DNA of 64,000 bases from Arsenicicoccus cauae (lineage in GTDB: Bacteria; Actinomycetota; Actinomycetes; Actinomycetales; Dermatophilaceae): positions 279,953-343,952 of the forward strand of contig NZ_WLVL01000039.1 in assembly GCF_009707125.1 (NCBI RefSeq). The letters run 5' to 3'. The notes below the pieces were generated by a model, which saw only the letters and a program-made list of their open reading frames with translations, was not told the DNA's origin and did not search any database. Positions within the stretch are counted from its first letter, which is position 1, and each line of letters begins with the position of its first letter. Positions 15,599 through 24,438 of this stretch are shown piece by piece. The position numbers and the translations under genes are program-made.

Positions 15599-16562
15599 CT
15601 GACCAGTCGGCGGAGGGGAGAAGGTCCGCGGGGGTCAGGTCGGTGCGCACACCGAGGTAGGCCGGCTGCCGCAGCCTGCCGTTGCCCGCCCGCCCGAGGG
15701 ACTGCACGTCCACGACGAGCGTCGGCTCGACCCAGCGCGCACCGGTCGCATCCTCACGCGGCACTTCCCCCACGAACGGCGCACTCCCACAAGCACGTTC
15801 GTCGAGCAATGGCCGCAACGCCTCCCCCGCACGGCCGGCGAGCCCCGCGCCCACGCGCCCGTCCAGCTCCAGCAGCCCGGACCCGTCGGCCGCCGGCGTC
15901 CCCACCAGCAAGGCCCCCACGCGGTCCCGCCCCGACGTCTCGGGACGCCAGCCGCCGACGACCACCGAGAGCGTCGCGCGGTGCGGCAGCTTGAGCCAGT
16001 CGGGGCTGCGGGCGCCGGGCTGGTATGCCGAGGCCCGCCGCTTCGACACCACCCCCTCGAGGCCCTGGTGGCGGGTCACGTCGTGCAGCAGCCGGCCGTC
16101 GTCATACACCTCGGGCACCTTCCAGGCCGACCCTCCCGCCCCGAAGGACTCCAGGTCGAGCCGCTCGAGCAGCGAGCGCCGCACGGACCACGGCTGGTCG
16201 ATCAGCACCTGCCCGCCGAACCGCAGCAGGTCGAAGACCATGTAGGTCACGGGCCGCACCTCGGCCAGCGCCTGGGCCACCCGCGCGTCCGAGACGTGGA
16301 TGCGTTCGCTCAGCGCCGCGAACGACGGCACCCCGCCCTGCAGCGCGATGACCTCGCCGTCGAGCAGGAGGTCGTCCCCGGCGCGGGCCAACCCCGCGAG
16401 CTCGGGGAAACGCACGGTGGCGTCGGCCCCGGAGCGGGCCGAGAGCCTCCACCCCGCGGGTGACCGGTCGGCGAGGATGCGCATGCCGTCCCACTTGACC
16501 TCGTGGACCCAGGCGTCGCCGTGCGGCACCTGGGTGGTGGGGGTGGCGAGCATCGGGCGCAT
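15570..16562 (-). CDS. ATP-dependent DNA ligase, LigD/LigC type
   Basis: A 330-residue ATP-dependent ligase with the adenylation motif EVKWDGMR (nucleophile Lys in KWDG), the motif around LLLDGEVIA, LEGVVSKRR (motif IV region) and PDWLKLPH (motif V). The C-terminal ~110 residues form the OB-fold. It seals breaks in end joining with Ku and the polymerase encoded just downstream. No phosphoesterase domain or gene is present in the locus. It is divergent from ku across an 83-bp gap that probably holds both promoters. Confidence 0.88.
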   Translation of the reverse strand: MRPMLATPTTQVPHGDAWVHEVKWDGMRILADRSPAGWRLSARSGADATVRFPELAGLARAGDDLLLDGEVIALQGGVPSFAALSERIHVSDARVAQALAEVRPVTYMVFDLLRFGGQVLIDQPWSVRRSLLERLDLESFGAGGSAWKVPEVYDDGRLLHDVTRHQGLEGVVSKRRASAYQPGARSPDWLKLPHRATLSVVVGGWRPETSGRDRVGALLVGTPAADGSGLLELDGRVGAGLAGRAGEALRPLLDERACGSAPFVGEVPREDATGARWVEPTLVVDVQSLGRAGNGRLRQPAYLGVRTDLTPADLLPSADWSGADGDVGRA

Positions 16563-16645
16563 ACCTCATCCTGACTCATGGGTATGGGCCCCGGAGGACT
16601 TACCAGCGGCTCACCACCGGCTTACGAGCGACGAAGGAGCAGGTC

Positions 16646-17647
16646 ATGCGTGCGATCTGGAAGGGCGCGGTCTCGTTCGGCCTCGTCACGGTGCCGGTGC
16701 GGCTCTTCACGGCCACCGAGAATCACGACCTGCAGTTCCACCAGGTCCGCAAGAGCGACGGCTCGCGGATCAAGTACAAGAAGGTCGCCGCGGCGGACGG
16801 CGAGGAGGTGCCCTACTCCGAGATCGCCAAGGGCTACGAGTCGCCCGACGGCAAGATGGTGATGATCACCGACGAGGATCTCGCGAGCCTGGACTCCAAG
16901 AGCTCCAAGGAGATCTCGGTCGAGAAGTTCGTCCCCGCGGAGCAGATCGACCCCCTGCTGCTGGACAAGTCCTACTACCTCGAGCCCGACAAGAGCGCGG
17001 TCAAGCCCTATGCCCTGCTGCGCGAGGCCCTGCGCTCCACGGATCGTATGGCGGTGGTCACCGTCGCCGTCCGCACACGCCTGTCGATGGCGGTGCTGCG
17101 GGTCAAGGACGACGTGATCGTGCTGCAGACCATGCTGTGGCCGGACGAGGTGCGCACGCCGTCGTTCGACGTGCTGGACGACATCCCGGAGCCCAACGAG
17201 CGGGAGGTCAAGATGGCGGACCTGCTCATCGAGTCGATGGTCGACGACTTCGAGCCCAACGACTACGAGGACGACTACCAGCAGGCCGTGCAGGCCCTGG
17301 TGGAGCGCAAGCTCGCCGGCGGTGACGTCAAGGCGGCGCCCAAGGCCAAGGGCGACGACGAGGGCGGCGACGTGGTCGACCTGCTCGCGGCGCTGCAGCG
17401 CTCGGTCGACCGGGCCAAGGCGGCGCGGGGCGAGGACACCTCCGCGGACTCCGGTGCGGGGCAGGAGGGCTCGGGGTCGGACGACGGCGCCGACACCGAG
17501 GACGACGGCGCGACGGCGGACGACAAGCCCGCCGCCAAGAAGTCCACCGCTCGCAAGGCCCCCGCCAAGAAGGCCGCGAGCTCCACCACGAAGAAGGCCA
17601 CCGCCAAGAAGTCCACGGCCAAGCGGACCACCAAGAAGGCCAGCTGA
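16646..17647 (+). CDS. ku: Ku, DNA end-binding protein of non-homologous end joining
   Basis: A 333-residue bacterial Ku. The N-terminal ~255 residues form the ring-shaped core (MRAIWKGAVSFGLVTVPVRL, then ALLREALRSTDRMAVV), which slides onto DNA ends and recruits the LigD activities. The last ~80 residues are first acidic and then lysine-rich (repeats of AKKSTA, TKKATA), a DNA-binding tail seen in several actinobacterial Ku proteins. GAAGGAG precedes the ATG. It is followed after one base by the nei-type glycosylase, forming a small repair operon opposite the ligase-polymerase pair. Confidence 0.95.
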   Translation: MRAIWKGAVSFGLVTVPVRLFTATENHDLQFHQVRKSDGSRIKYKKVAAADGEEVPYSEIAKGYESPDGKMVMITDEDLASLDSKSSKEISVEKFVPAEQIDPLLLDKSYYLEPDKSAVKPYALLREALRSTDRMAVVTVAVRTRLSMAVLRVKDDVIVLQTMLWPDEVRTPSFDVLDDIPEPNEREVKMADLLIESMVDDFEPNDYEDDYQQAVQALVERKLAGGDVKAAPKAKGDDEGGDVVDLLAALQRSVDRAKAARGEDTSADSGAGQEGSGSDDGADTEDDGATADDKPAAKKSTARKAPAKKAASSTTKKATAKKSTAKRTTKKAS

Positions 17648-17648
17648 G

Positions 17649-18512
17649 GTGCCGGAGGGTCACACCATCCACGCCCTGGCCGGGCGGCTCAACCGGGCGT
17701 ATGCCGGAAAGCCCGTCAGGGCGAGCAGCCCGCAGGGGAGGTTCGCCGACTCGGCCGCGCAGCTGGACGGCGAGGTGCTGATCGGTGCGCAGGCCGCCGG
17801 CAAGCACCTGCTGGTGGAGGTGGACGGGGACCGCTGGCTGCACGTGCACCTCGGCCTCATCGGCAACTTCGCGGTGACGCCGTTGGCGGACGGCATACGG
17901 CCCGAGGACGTCCCGGTGCAGGGAGAGGTGAGGTTGCGGCTCGCGTCGGACACGCACGTGGCCGACCTGCGCGGGCCGATGGTGTGCGCGCTGATCACGC
18001 CGCAGGAGGCGCACTCGGTCCTCGACCGGCTCGGCCCCGATCCCCTGCGCGCCGACGCCGACCCGGACGAGGCGTGGGCGCGGATCTCCCGGAGCCGCAA
18101 GACGATCGCCGAGCTGCTCATGGACCAGGCGGTCGTCGCCGGGGTGGGCAACGTCTATCGCTGCGAGGTGCTGTGGCGCCACCGCATCGACCCCCACCGC
18201 CCGGGGCGCGAGCTGCGCCAGAGCTCCTGGGACACCATCTGGGCGGACCTCGTGCGCCTGCTGCCGCTGGGTGTGGCGTACGGGCAGATCCTCACCCTCG
18301 AGCCGCAGGTGGAGGAGGCCGAGCGGCGGCTCGCCGCGGGCGAGGAACCCCCGGTGATCACCGGCCGCTCGCTGGGCACGACCTTCCCGCGGGAGTTCGC
18401 GACCTACAAGCGCGCGGGCGAGCCCTGCCCGACCTGCGGCAGCCGCATCCGCACCGCCAAGGTGGCCGGCCGCACCCTCTACTGGTGCGGCCGCTGCCAG
18501 CGCCGCCGCTGA
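17649..18512 (+). CDS. nei: Fpg/Nei-family DNA glycosylase (endonuclease VIII-like)
   Basis: A 287-residue bifunctional glycosylase/AP lyase that removes oxidised bases. It starts at GTG as VPEGHTIHALAGRLN; after Met removal, Pro2 is the nucleophile and Glu3 the acid. The H2TH helix-turn-helix region is IAELLMDQAVVAGVGNVYR, and a C-terminal zinc finger CPTCGSRI...WCGRC is intact. PEGHT places it with the actinobacterial Nei group rather than MutM (PELPE). It begins one base after the ku stop, linking base-excision repair to break repair. Confidence 0.9.
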   Translation: MPEGHTIHALAGRLNRAYAGKPVRASSPQGRFADSAAQLDGEVLIGAQAAGKHLLVEVDGDRWLHVHLGLIGNFAVTPLADGIRPEDVPVQGEVRLRLASDTHVADLRGPMVCALITPQEAHSVLDRLGPDPLRADADPDEAWARISRSRKTIAELLMDQAVVAGVGNVYRCEVLWRHRIDPHRPGRELRQSSWDTIWADLVRLLPLGVAYGQILTLEPQVEEAERRLAAGEEPPVITGRSLGTTFPREFATYKRAGEPCPTCGSRIRTAKVAGRTLYWCGRCQRRR

Positions 18513-18556
18513 CGCGATTCATCCCATTGGCCACCTTCGTCGCGTTTCATTGAGTC

Positions 18557-19381
18557 ATGCCCTCCCCCCTCACCCGGCGCGACGCCCTGCGTCTCGGCCT
18601 CGGTCTCGGTCTCGGCACCGTCGCCCTCACCTCCTCCGTCACCGCGCCGGCGCACGCCGACGTCTCCGGCCCCAAGGCCGCCACCGGATCGTTCGCCTCG
18701 CGCTACCGCGGCGGTCAGGAGACCGTCTGGGAGGTGCTCTACCCGCCCGGCTTCACCCCAGGTGACCGACTGCCGGTCATGATCACGCTCCACGGCAAGG
18801 GCGGAAACCACACGACGCCCGAGGGACTGCGCTTCCTGGAGCACGCGGAGACCCTGCGGGCCGAGGGCCTGCGGCCGTTCGCCTGCGTGGGCGTCGACGG
18901 CGGCGACACCTGGTGGCACGACCGGGCCGACGGGACGGACAGCGCGGCTATGGTCGCCTACGAGCTGGCCCCGATCCTCTCCGGCCTGGGCCTGGACCTG
19001 ACCCGTCCGGCGCTCTACGGATTGTCGATGGGTGGCATGGGCGCCGTCTGGCTGGCCTCGCGCCTCGGCCCCAACCGTTTGTCGAGCCTCACCATCGCCA
19101 GCACCCCGTTCCCCGCGACGTGGGACCGGTTCAGCGGGTCCTACGACTCCCCCGCCGACTTCGCGGTCCACGACATCCGTCGGCACTGGGCGAGCCTGCG
19201 GGGGCTGCCGATCCGCGTGGACATCGGCGATCAGGACCCCTTCCTCCAGGAGAACCTCGCGCTCCGACCCCTGGCCGACCCGCAGCCGGAGTTCCACGTC
19301 TCCCCAGGCGGGCACGACTGGGACTTCTGGGGCCGGGTGGCGCTGGAGCAGATGCGGTTCATCTCCCGCCATCTGGATTGA
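18557..19381 (+). CDS. Tat-exported esterase, alpha/beta-hydrolase (esterase D/antigen 85-like)
   Basis: A 274-residue secreted hydrolase. The N-terminus MPSPLTRRDALRLGLGLGL is a twin-arginine signal ending near AHA-D. The nucleophile elbow is YGLSMGGMGAVW, an Asp lies in DIGDQDPF, and the His is in SPGGHDWDFW, a complete triad of the esterase D / putative esterase family. The next gene is a clear paralogue in the same order of motifs. The natural substrate is unknown; the fold includes carboxylesterases and mycolyltransferases, and nothing here indicates mycolate chemistry. Confidence 0.8.
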   Translation: MPSPLTRRDALRLGLGLGLGTVALTSSVTAPAHADVSGPKAATGSFASRYRGGQETVWEVLYPPGFTPGDRLPVMITLHGKGGNHTTPEGLRFLEHAETLRAEGLRPFACVGVDGGDTWWHDRADGTDSAAMVAYELAPILSGLGLDLTRPALYGLSMGGMGAVWLASRLGPNRLSSLTIASTPFPATWDRFSGSYDSPADFAVHDIRRHWASLRGLPIRVDIGDQDPFLQENLALRPLADPQPEFHVSPGGHDWDFWGRVALEQMRFISRHLD

Positions 19382-19398
19382 TGCCTAGGCTGGGCACC

Positions 19399-20253
19399 AT
19401 GGACCGACGCAGCCTGCTCCGGCTCGCAGGAGGCCTGTCGCTGGCCGGCGCTCTGGGCGCCTGCTCCAGCCCCAAGGGTGATCGCCCGCTTCCCAAGACC
19501 CCCCAGGTCACCCAGACTCCCGCGCCCGAACAGAGAGTGCAGAACGTCTCCAAGATCGACGGCGTCATCATCTCCAAGTACCTGAGGGGCGAGCCGGCAC
19601 CCTGGGTGGTGCTCTTCCCGCCGGGGTACTCGCGGGGCGCCCGGATTCCCGTGCTCCTGACTCTGCACGGCACCGGGGGCGATCAAGGCACCCCCTGGAT
19701 CCTGCGCTGGCCAGAGACCTCAGCGCAGCTCCAGGCCGAGGGGCTGCCTGCGTTTGCCTGCGTCGGCATCAAGGGCGGGGACAGGTGGTGGCATCCGCGG
19801 GCGGACGGGACCGACAGCGCTGCCCTCGTCACAGATGAGTTCGCTACCGTCCTCAGGGGCCTGGGCCTGGACATGTCGCGGCCCGCGGTCTACGGCTACT
19901 CCATGGGCGGCGTCGGCGCGCTCTACCTAGGAGCCATGCTCGGAAGACACCGCGTCTCGTCCGTGGTAGCCGCAAGTACGCCCTTCATACCGTCCTTCGC
20001 GGAGAGCCAGGGAGCGTATGACACGCAGACGGACTTCAACCAGCACAACATTCGTTCCCTATGGCCACGCCTCCAGGGGCTCCCCGTTCGCATCGATATA
20101 GGCGACCGTGACCCGTTCCTCTCTATGAACCGTGACTTCATCCCCACGGCCCAGCCGGCACCGGAGTTTCATATCAACCCTGGGGGCCACGATGCCGAGT
20201 ACTGGGGCCGCATGGCCCTCGACCAGTTGCGGTTCGTCGCGCGACACTTCTGA
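19399..20253 (+). CDS. Exported esterase paralogue, probable lipoprotein
   Basis: A 284-residue homologue of the preceding esterase: elbow YGYSMGGVGALY, Asp in DIGDRDPF, His in NPGGHDAEYW, and the shared WWHXRADGTDSAA segment. The signal region MDRRSLLRLAGGLSLAGALG-AC combines an arginine pair with a lipobox, so membrane anchoring is likely. An alternative ATG at 19381 overlaps the previous stop (TGATG) and would add six residues. The gene uses more AT-ending codons than its twin, hinting at a different history rather than a recent duplication. Confidence 0.78.
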   Translation: MDRRSLLRLAGGLSLAGALGACSSPKGDRPLPKTPQVTQTPAPEQRVQNVSKIDGVIISKYLRGEPAPWVVLFPPGYSRGARIPVLLTLHGTGGDQGTPWILRWPETSAQLQAEGLPAFACVGIKGGDRWWHPRADGTDSAALVTDEFATVLRGLGLDMSRPAVYGYSMGGVGALYLGAMLGRHRVSSVVAASTPFIPSFAESQGAYDTQTDFNQHNIRSLWPRLQGLPVRIDIGDRDPFLSMNRDFIPTAQPAPEFHINPGGHDAEYWGRMALDQLRFVARHF

Positions 20254-20261
20254 GCCAGGCG

Positions 20262-21086
20262 TCAGGCGTGTGCGTCGCCGCCGTCGAGGGCGCCGGCCTC
20301 GTCCTCGGTGCGCAGCAGCCACAACGCTCCGGCGAGAGCGAGCGTGAGCCCCACCACGACCTGCGGCAGCGACCCGGGCCGGGTGTGCTCCCCGAGCAGG
20401 CCGATCCCGAAGGCTGCGGGGAAGGCCGTGGCCATCCCGTAGTTGCAGCCGAGCACCGGCGCAGCATGCCCGCGGGCCAGTCCTTTCGTGAGATGCACCT
20501 GACCCAGGGCCATGCCCGAGATGACGAGCATGCCGGCGACCCAGTTGAGCAGGGGCAGCTCCCAGAACCTCCAGACGACGTGGGTGTGGTCGCCGATGAG
20601 CAGGCGCGCGCAGATGGCCGAGAAGGAGAACCCGAAGCCGGCCAGCAGCCCGTTCACCACCGGCCCTCCGGGCAGGAGCAGCCCCAGTGCGCAGGCCGCC
20701 GCGCAGCCCAGGAGGACGTTGATGTCGCGAGCCTCGATCGGCGGCGGGGGTCCGGTGATGGTCACCATCCCGAGCGCCGCGATGCCGACGACCACCGCCA
20801 GGATGGCGAGAGCGTCCGATGCTCGCAGCCGACGCACACCCTGGACGTGCTGGATGACTGCCGTCACGGCAAGCGCCGAGGTGACGCAGGCCTGCACGAT
20901 GAGCAGCGGCAGGAAGCGGCGGGCGAAGAGGGTGAACAGGAACCCCGCCCCCTGCAACGCCGTGCCGATCCACCAGCTCCGCGACCGGAGCGCCCCTCCT
21001 GCGGCCTGCGAACCCTTGTGCAGACGAGCCCCCGAGATGCCGTAGGCAAGGACGCCCAGGACGAGCATGACGACGGCGAGGATCAC
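20262..21086 (-). CDS. DMT-like integral membrane protein
   Basis: A 274-residue protein with about nine to ten hydrophobic helices, from MILAVVMLVLGVLAYGISGA onward, in an arrangement like EamA/NIPA-type drug-metabolite transporters. The cytosolic tail EDEAGALDGGDAHA is acidic. It starts at GTG (21086). No substrate-specific motif is visible and the neighbours do not help. It converges with the esterase gene, leaving only an 8-bp gap. Confidence 0.6.
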   Translation of the reverse strand: MILAVVMLVLGVLAYGISGARLHKGSQAAGGALRSRSWWIGTALQGAGFLFTLFARRFLPLLIVQACVTSALAVTAVIQHVQGVRRLRASDALAILAVVVGIAALGMVTITGPPPPIEARDINVLLGCAAACALGLLLPGGPVVNGLLAGFGFSFSAICARLLIGDHTHVVWRFWELPLLNWVAGMLVISGMALGQVHLTKGLARGHAAPVLGCNYGMATAFPAAFGIGLLGEHTRPGSLPQVVVGLTLALAGALWLLRTEDEAGALDGGDAHA

Positions 21087-21154
21087 GGGCTTACGCTACC
21101 GCCCAGCACCACCGCCCCGGTCCCGCCCGGCCGGTGGCGCGAACCAGGCGGGCC

Positions 21155-21706
21155 TCAGCACCCGGGGGTGAGGATGGCCTTGGCGAAAGCCCCTGTCTGG
21201 TAGAAGAGCTGCCTCTGGGCGTCATATGGTTCACCCGCGTCGAGGTAGGTGGCACGTCCCGGGAAGCATCGCCCCACCAGTAACCGCGCACGTTCTACCT
21301 GGGGGCGGAACGTGATGATCTGGACTGACCGCCAACCGCGCTCGCGGCCGAGTCGACCTATCTCCTGTGCCTCCCCCTGGGTCGTCGACGGGGCCGGGTC
21401 GAAGCACGTGACCCTTCGATCTATAGGTGTTCTGCATGGGGCCGGAAGCACGCCATGCGTATCAGCGGGATGGGCGGAGACGACCAGCTGTGGGGCGACA
21501 CCCCGGTCGAGCATCGACTCGCCCAAGGCGATGCGCTCTGGAGACGAGGGGCCGAGGATGACGATGACGTCGGAGGTCCCGGGGATGTCGACCCGTGGGT
21601 GAGTGACCAGCCACGCATGACGCCCCATAAACCCCGCCAAGGTCACGACCATCACGCCGACGACCAGACCGACGAACCGCACGGCACGGCCTCGGGTCAT
21701 GCTCAC
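21155..21706 (-). CDS. YdcF/SanA-type DUF218 membrane-anchored protein
   Basis: A 183-residue protein with one N-terminal helix (VGLVVGVMVVTLAGFMG) and a DUF218 domain: DVIVILGPSSPERI, LVVSAHP, TTQGEAQEIGRLG and VQIITFRPQVERARLL. Relatives (YdcF, SanA, ElyC) affect envelope and carbohydrate metabolism. The GTG at 21706 overlaps the upstream hydrolase stop by four bases (GTGA), so the two are co-translated at the edge of the exopolysaccharide cluster. An ATG at 21700 is an alternative start. Confidence 0.7.
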   Translation of the reverse strand: MSMTRGRAVRFVGLVVGVMVVTLAGFMGRHAWLVTHPRVDIPGTSDVIVILGPSSPERIALGESMLDRGVAPQLVVSAHPADTHGVLPAPCRTPIDRRVTCFDPAPSTTQGEAQEIGRLGRERGWRSVQIITFRPQVERARLLVGRCFPGRATYLDAGEPYDAQRQLFYQTGAFAKAILTPGC

Positions 21707-23322
21707 GGACGACGCCGAAGTGCTGTTTCAGCGATCGTCCGGATCCGTTGGCGCGACGTCTCCCCCAACGCCGAGTGGTCCATGTCATGCCAATAGTGAC
21801 GCAGAACGGGCCTCCCCTGGCGTTCCCACCGCCTACCAGCGGCCTTGCCCTCGACTTCCAGGAAGTGTCTCTCCCCGATGTCGCCGAAGTGCAGCTCGAC
21901 CGGCAGGTCGATGGGGACCCCCCTGAAGACGGAGTCAGCATCCTCCATCAGGGCCTGGCGGGCCAACAAGGTTCGCAGGGGTAGCGGAACGTTGCCCTTC
22001 GCGACGTCGCGTACACGCTTGAGAGCGCCCTTTGCCCGATCACGGCGGCGACGGGGGGCCGGTTCATCACCGGGGACCTCGTCAACTGTCCCGAAGAACC
22101 GCTTCAACCATGGCCCCTCCATGTATCTGACGGCCAGGCGCGGATCGGGCTGCCACATGAGGTTGTCCAGGGCGACGATACGACGTAGCTGGACCCTGCT
22201 GGAGGCGCGAAGGAAGAGCCAAGCGCCGACGCACAAACCAATGGCCGTAGGGAGCACTCCGGCCCTTTCGGTGATGAAGGCCACGGCGGCTTCCACGTCC
22301 TCGACCGCCTCCTCGCAGTACGGGTTCGGCTCGCGTGGCTGGTCGGGGTCCAGATGCACCCCCAAGCCGCGACGTTCAGCGCGGATCCCCATAACACCGT
22401 GGGCCCCTTGCTCCCTGGCGATGGTCACCCACAGGCCGGAAGGTCCCTCTGCAGATTCGGCCCCAGCCGCAGTGAATACGACCGAGGCCACCGAACCGCT
22501 GGTCGGCTCCGTCAGGACCCCGTGAAGGGCATGGGGACCTACCTGCACGAACCTCTCGACGATCTCGACTCCCCCCACGTTGAAGGTGGCGCAAAGACGT
22601 GCTGTCGGCCTAGGGACGGGTTGAGTCTCAGCGCGCGGCAGCTGGCCGATGATGTCGCTGATGGCCGCATGCGGGACCGCAGCGAAGCGAGGATGGGCCG
22701 AGTACAGCAGATCTGCGACCCGCCGGTCGCTCTCCTTGCGCACCTGGGTGGTGCCGGAACCAGGCTGAAGCTTTAGCTTGAGGCTGCTGAGGCGTTCGAT
22801 GGCCTCCCCCGAGAACATCACCCCGCACAACTCGACGCCGGTGGAGACCGGCACGGACGGCACCTCACAGCTCAGCTGACGCAACTTGACCGAGGCCCGC
22901 ACGTAGGCCCGGCCGTTGACAGGCTCCCAGCACAACCGCAATGCATCGGACGCCGAGGTCCAGGTCGACAGGACCGTGGCGCCTAGCCGTAACCCGATGA
23001 AGTGAATCGGCAGTCCCTGACTCCATGACTGGACGAACTCTTCAACGGTGGTCAGGTCTTGATGCCATGCAGTCACAGGGTCGCTGCCCGGCAATGCGGC
23101 GGAGCTCCCGCTTCCGCGCCAGTCGAATCGGACCGACACGAAGCCTGCCTCCGCCAGCCGAACCCCGAGGACATGGAGGGCACGAGCGCTGATGACAGCC
23201 TCGCGCCCGAAGGATGGCGCCACCACCACCACACCCACGCACTCTCCGACGGGGCGGCAGATCCAGGCAGACAGGGTCCGCTCGCCCTCGCCGATCCACG
23301 TCGGCTCCCCCACGGTCGACAT
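21703..23322 (-). CDS. Tandem alpha/beta-hydrolase-like protein of the polysaccharide cluster
   Basis: 539 residues holding two hydrolase-like halves. In half one, PSFGRE and RFDWRGSGSS precede an elbow IGLRLGA, where Arg112 sits at the usual Ser position. In half two, GIRAERRGLG precedes IGLCVGA with Cys364 at that position. A late His (DMDHSALGE) remains. The motifs resemble the two exosortase/polysaccharide-associated hydrolase types (GLRLGA and GLCDGA forms), here apparently fused, although no exosortase gene is in view. A role in modifying or transferring acyl groups on the polysaccharide is possible but unproven. Confidence 0.65.
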   Translation of the reverse strand: MSTVGEPTWIGEGERTLSAWICRPVGECVGVVVVAPSFGREAVISARALHVLGVRLAEAGFVSVRFDWRGSGSSAALPGSDPVTAWHQDLTTVEEFVQSWSQGLPIHFIGLRLGATVLSTWTSASDALRLCWEPVNGRAYVRASVKLRQLSCEVPSVPVSTGVELCGVMFSGEAIERLSSLKLKLQPGSGTTQVRKESDRRVADLLYSAHPRFAAVPHAAISDIIGQLPRAETQPVPRPTARLCATFNVGGVEIVERFVQVGPHALHGVLTEPTSGSVASVVFTAAGAESAEGPSGLWVTIAREQGAHGVMGIRAERRGLGVHLDPDQPREPNPYCEEAVEDVEAAVAFITERAGVLPTAIGLCVGAWLFLRASSRVQLRRIVALDNLMWQPDPRLAVRYMEGPWLKRFFGTVDEVPGDEPAPRRRRDRAKGALKRVRDVAKGNVPLPLRTLLARQALMEDADSVFRGVPIDLPVELHFGDIGERHFLEVEGKAAGRRWERQGRPVLRHYWHDMDHSALGETSRQRIRTIAETALRRRP

Positions 23323-23457
23323 TCTCCACGTCCCTTCCTCTCGTCCCCCCGCGACCCGTGAGGGTCACGATCACGCGCGCGTCCGGCGGCACGGTCAGTC
23401 TCGCCCGCAATCGACTCTCGCTCAACTGACGCTGGCGGTAGGCGCGACACGTGGTCG

Positions 23458-24438
23458 TCAGCCGCGCCGGTCGGATCGGTGCGTCCGATACCAATCAACC
23501 GTGGCGCGCACACCGTCCTCCAGGTTGATCTGAGGGGACCATCCGGACCCCTTCAGGGTTGACACGTCGAGCAGCTTGCGCGGGGTCCCGTCGGGCTTGG
23601 ACGTGTCCCACTCAATAGACCCGCGGTAGCCGACGGCGTCGGCCACGATGCCCGCCAGCTCCTTGATCGTGACGTCCGTCCCGGTGCCGACATTGACCTG
23701 ACCAGGGCCGTCGTAGTGCTCCAACAGGTGCAGGCAGGCCGCGGCCATGTCGTCCACGTGGAGGAACTCGCGTCGTGGCGAACCGGAGCCCCAGTTGGTC
23801 ACGACGGGGGCGCCCTCGGCCGCAGCCTGGTCGTACCTCCTGATCATGGCCGGCATGACGTGCGACCCGGTGGGGTCGAAGTTGTCGCCAGGGCCGTAGA
23901 GGTTGGTCGGCATAGCCGAGATCCACGGCAGGCCGTACTGCCGACGAACAGCCTGGACATGCAGGATCCCGGCGATCTTGGCGATGGCGTAGGCGTCGTT
24001 GGTGGGCTCGAGGTGACCCGTCAGCAGGGAGTCCTCGCGGATGGGTTGCTCGGCGAACTTGGGGTAGATGCATGAGGATCCGAGGAAGAGCACCCGTTCG
24101 ACCTCATACTTGAGGGCGGCGTCCAGCACGTTGACCTGGATGCGAACGTTGTCCGACAGGAAGTCCACGGGGTAGGTGTTGTTCGCAAGGATGCCGCCAA
24201 CCTTGGCCGCAGCCAGGACCACGTATCGAGGCTTGGTCTCGGCGAAGAAGGAAAAGACCCCCTCGCGGTCCTTCAGGTCCAGCTCAGCGGACGTGCGACC
24301 CACGAGTCTCGTGAAGCCCGCTGACCCCAGCCGCCGCCAGACGGCCGACCCCACGAGGCCGCGGTGGCCCGCGACGTAGGTCACGGCGTCGCGGTCTAGC
24401 GGGCCGGGCGTGTAGTCGACCCCGTCGATGGCGCTCAT
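23458..24438 (-). CDS. fcl: GDP-L-fucose synthase
   Basis: A 326-residue short-chain epimerase/reductase that converts GDP-4-keto-6-deoxymannose to GDP-L-fucose. The NADP motif is [16 protein letters not shown], followed by [14 protein letters not shown], the catalytic Ser in LGSSCIYPK and the NLYGPGDNF segment. Tyr and Lys of the usual YXXXK appear as [10 protein letters not shown]. The ATG at 24438 overlaps the gmd stop by four bases (ATGA), so both enzymes of the pathway are made together. I reject a longer frame that would begin inside gmd. Confidence 0.93.
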   Translation of the reverse strand: MSAIDGVDYTPGPLDRDAVTYVAGHRGLVGSAVWRRLGSAGFTRLVGRTSAELDLKDREGVFSFFAETKPRYVVLAAAKVGGILANNTYPVDFLSDNVRIQVNVLDAALKYEVERVLFLGSSCIYPKFAEQPIREDSLLTGHLEPTNDAYAIAKIAGILHVQAVRRQYGLPWISAMPTNLYGPGDNFDPTGSHVMPAMIRRYDQAAAEGAPVVTNWGSGSPRREFLHVDDMAAACLHLLEHYDGPGQVNVGTGTDVTIKELAGIVADAVGYRGSIEWDTSKPDGTPRKLLDVSTLKGSGWSPQINLEDGVRATVDWYRTHRSDRRG

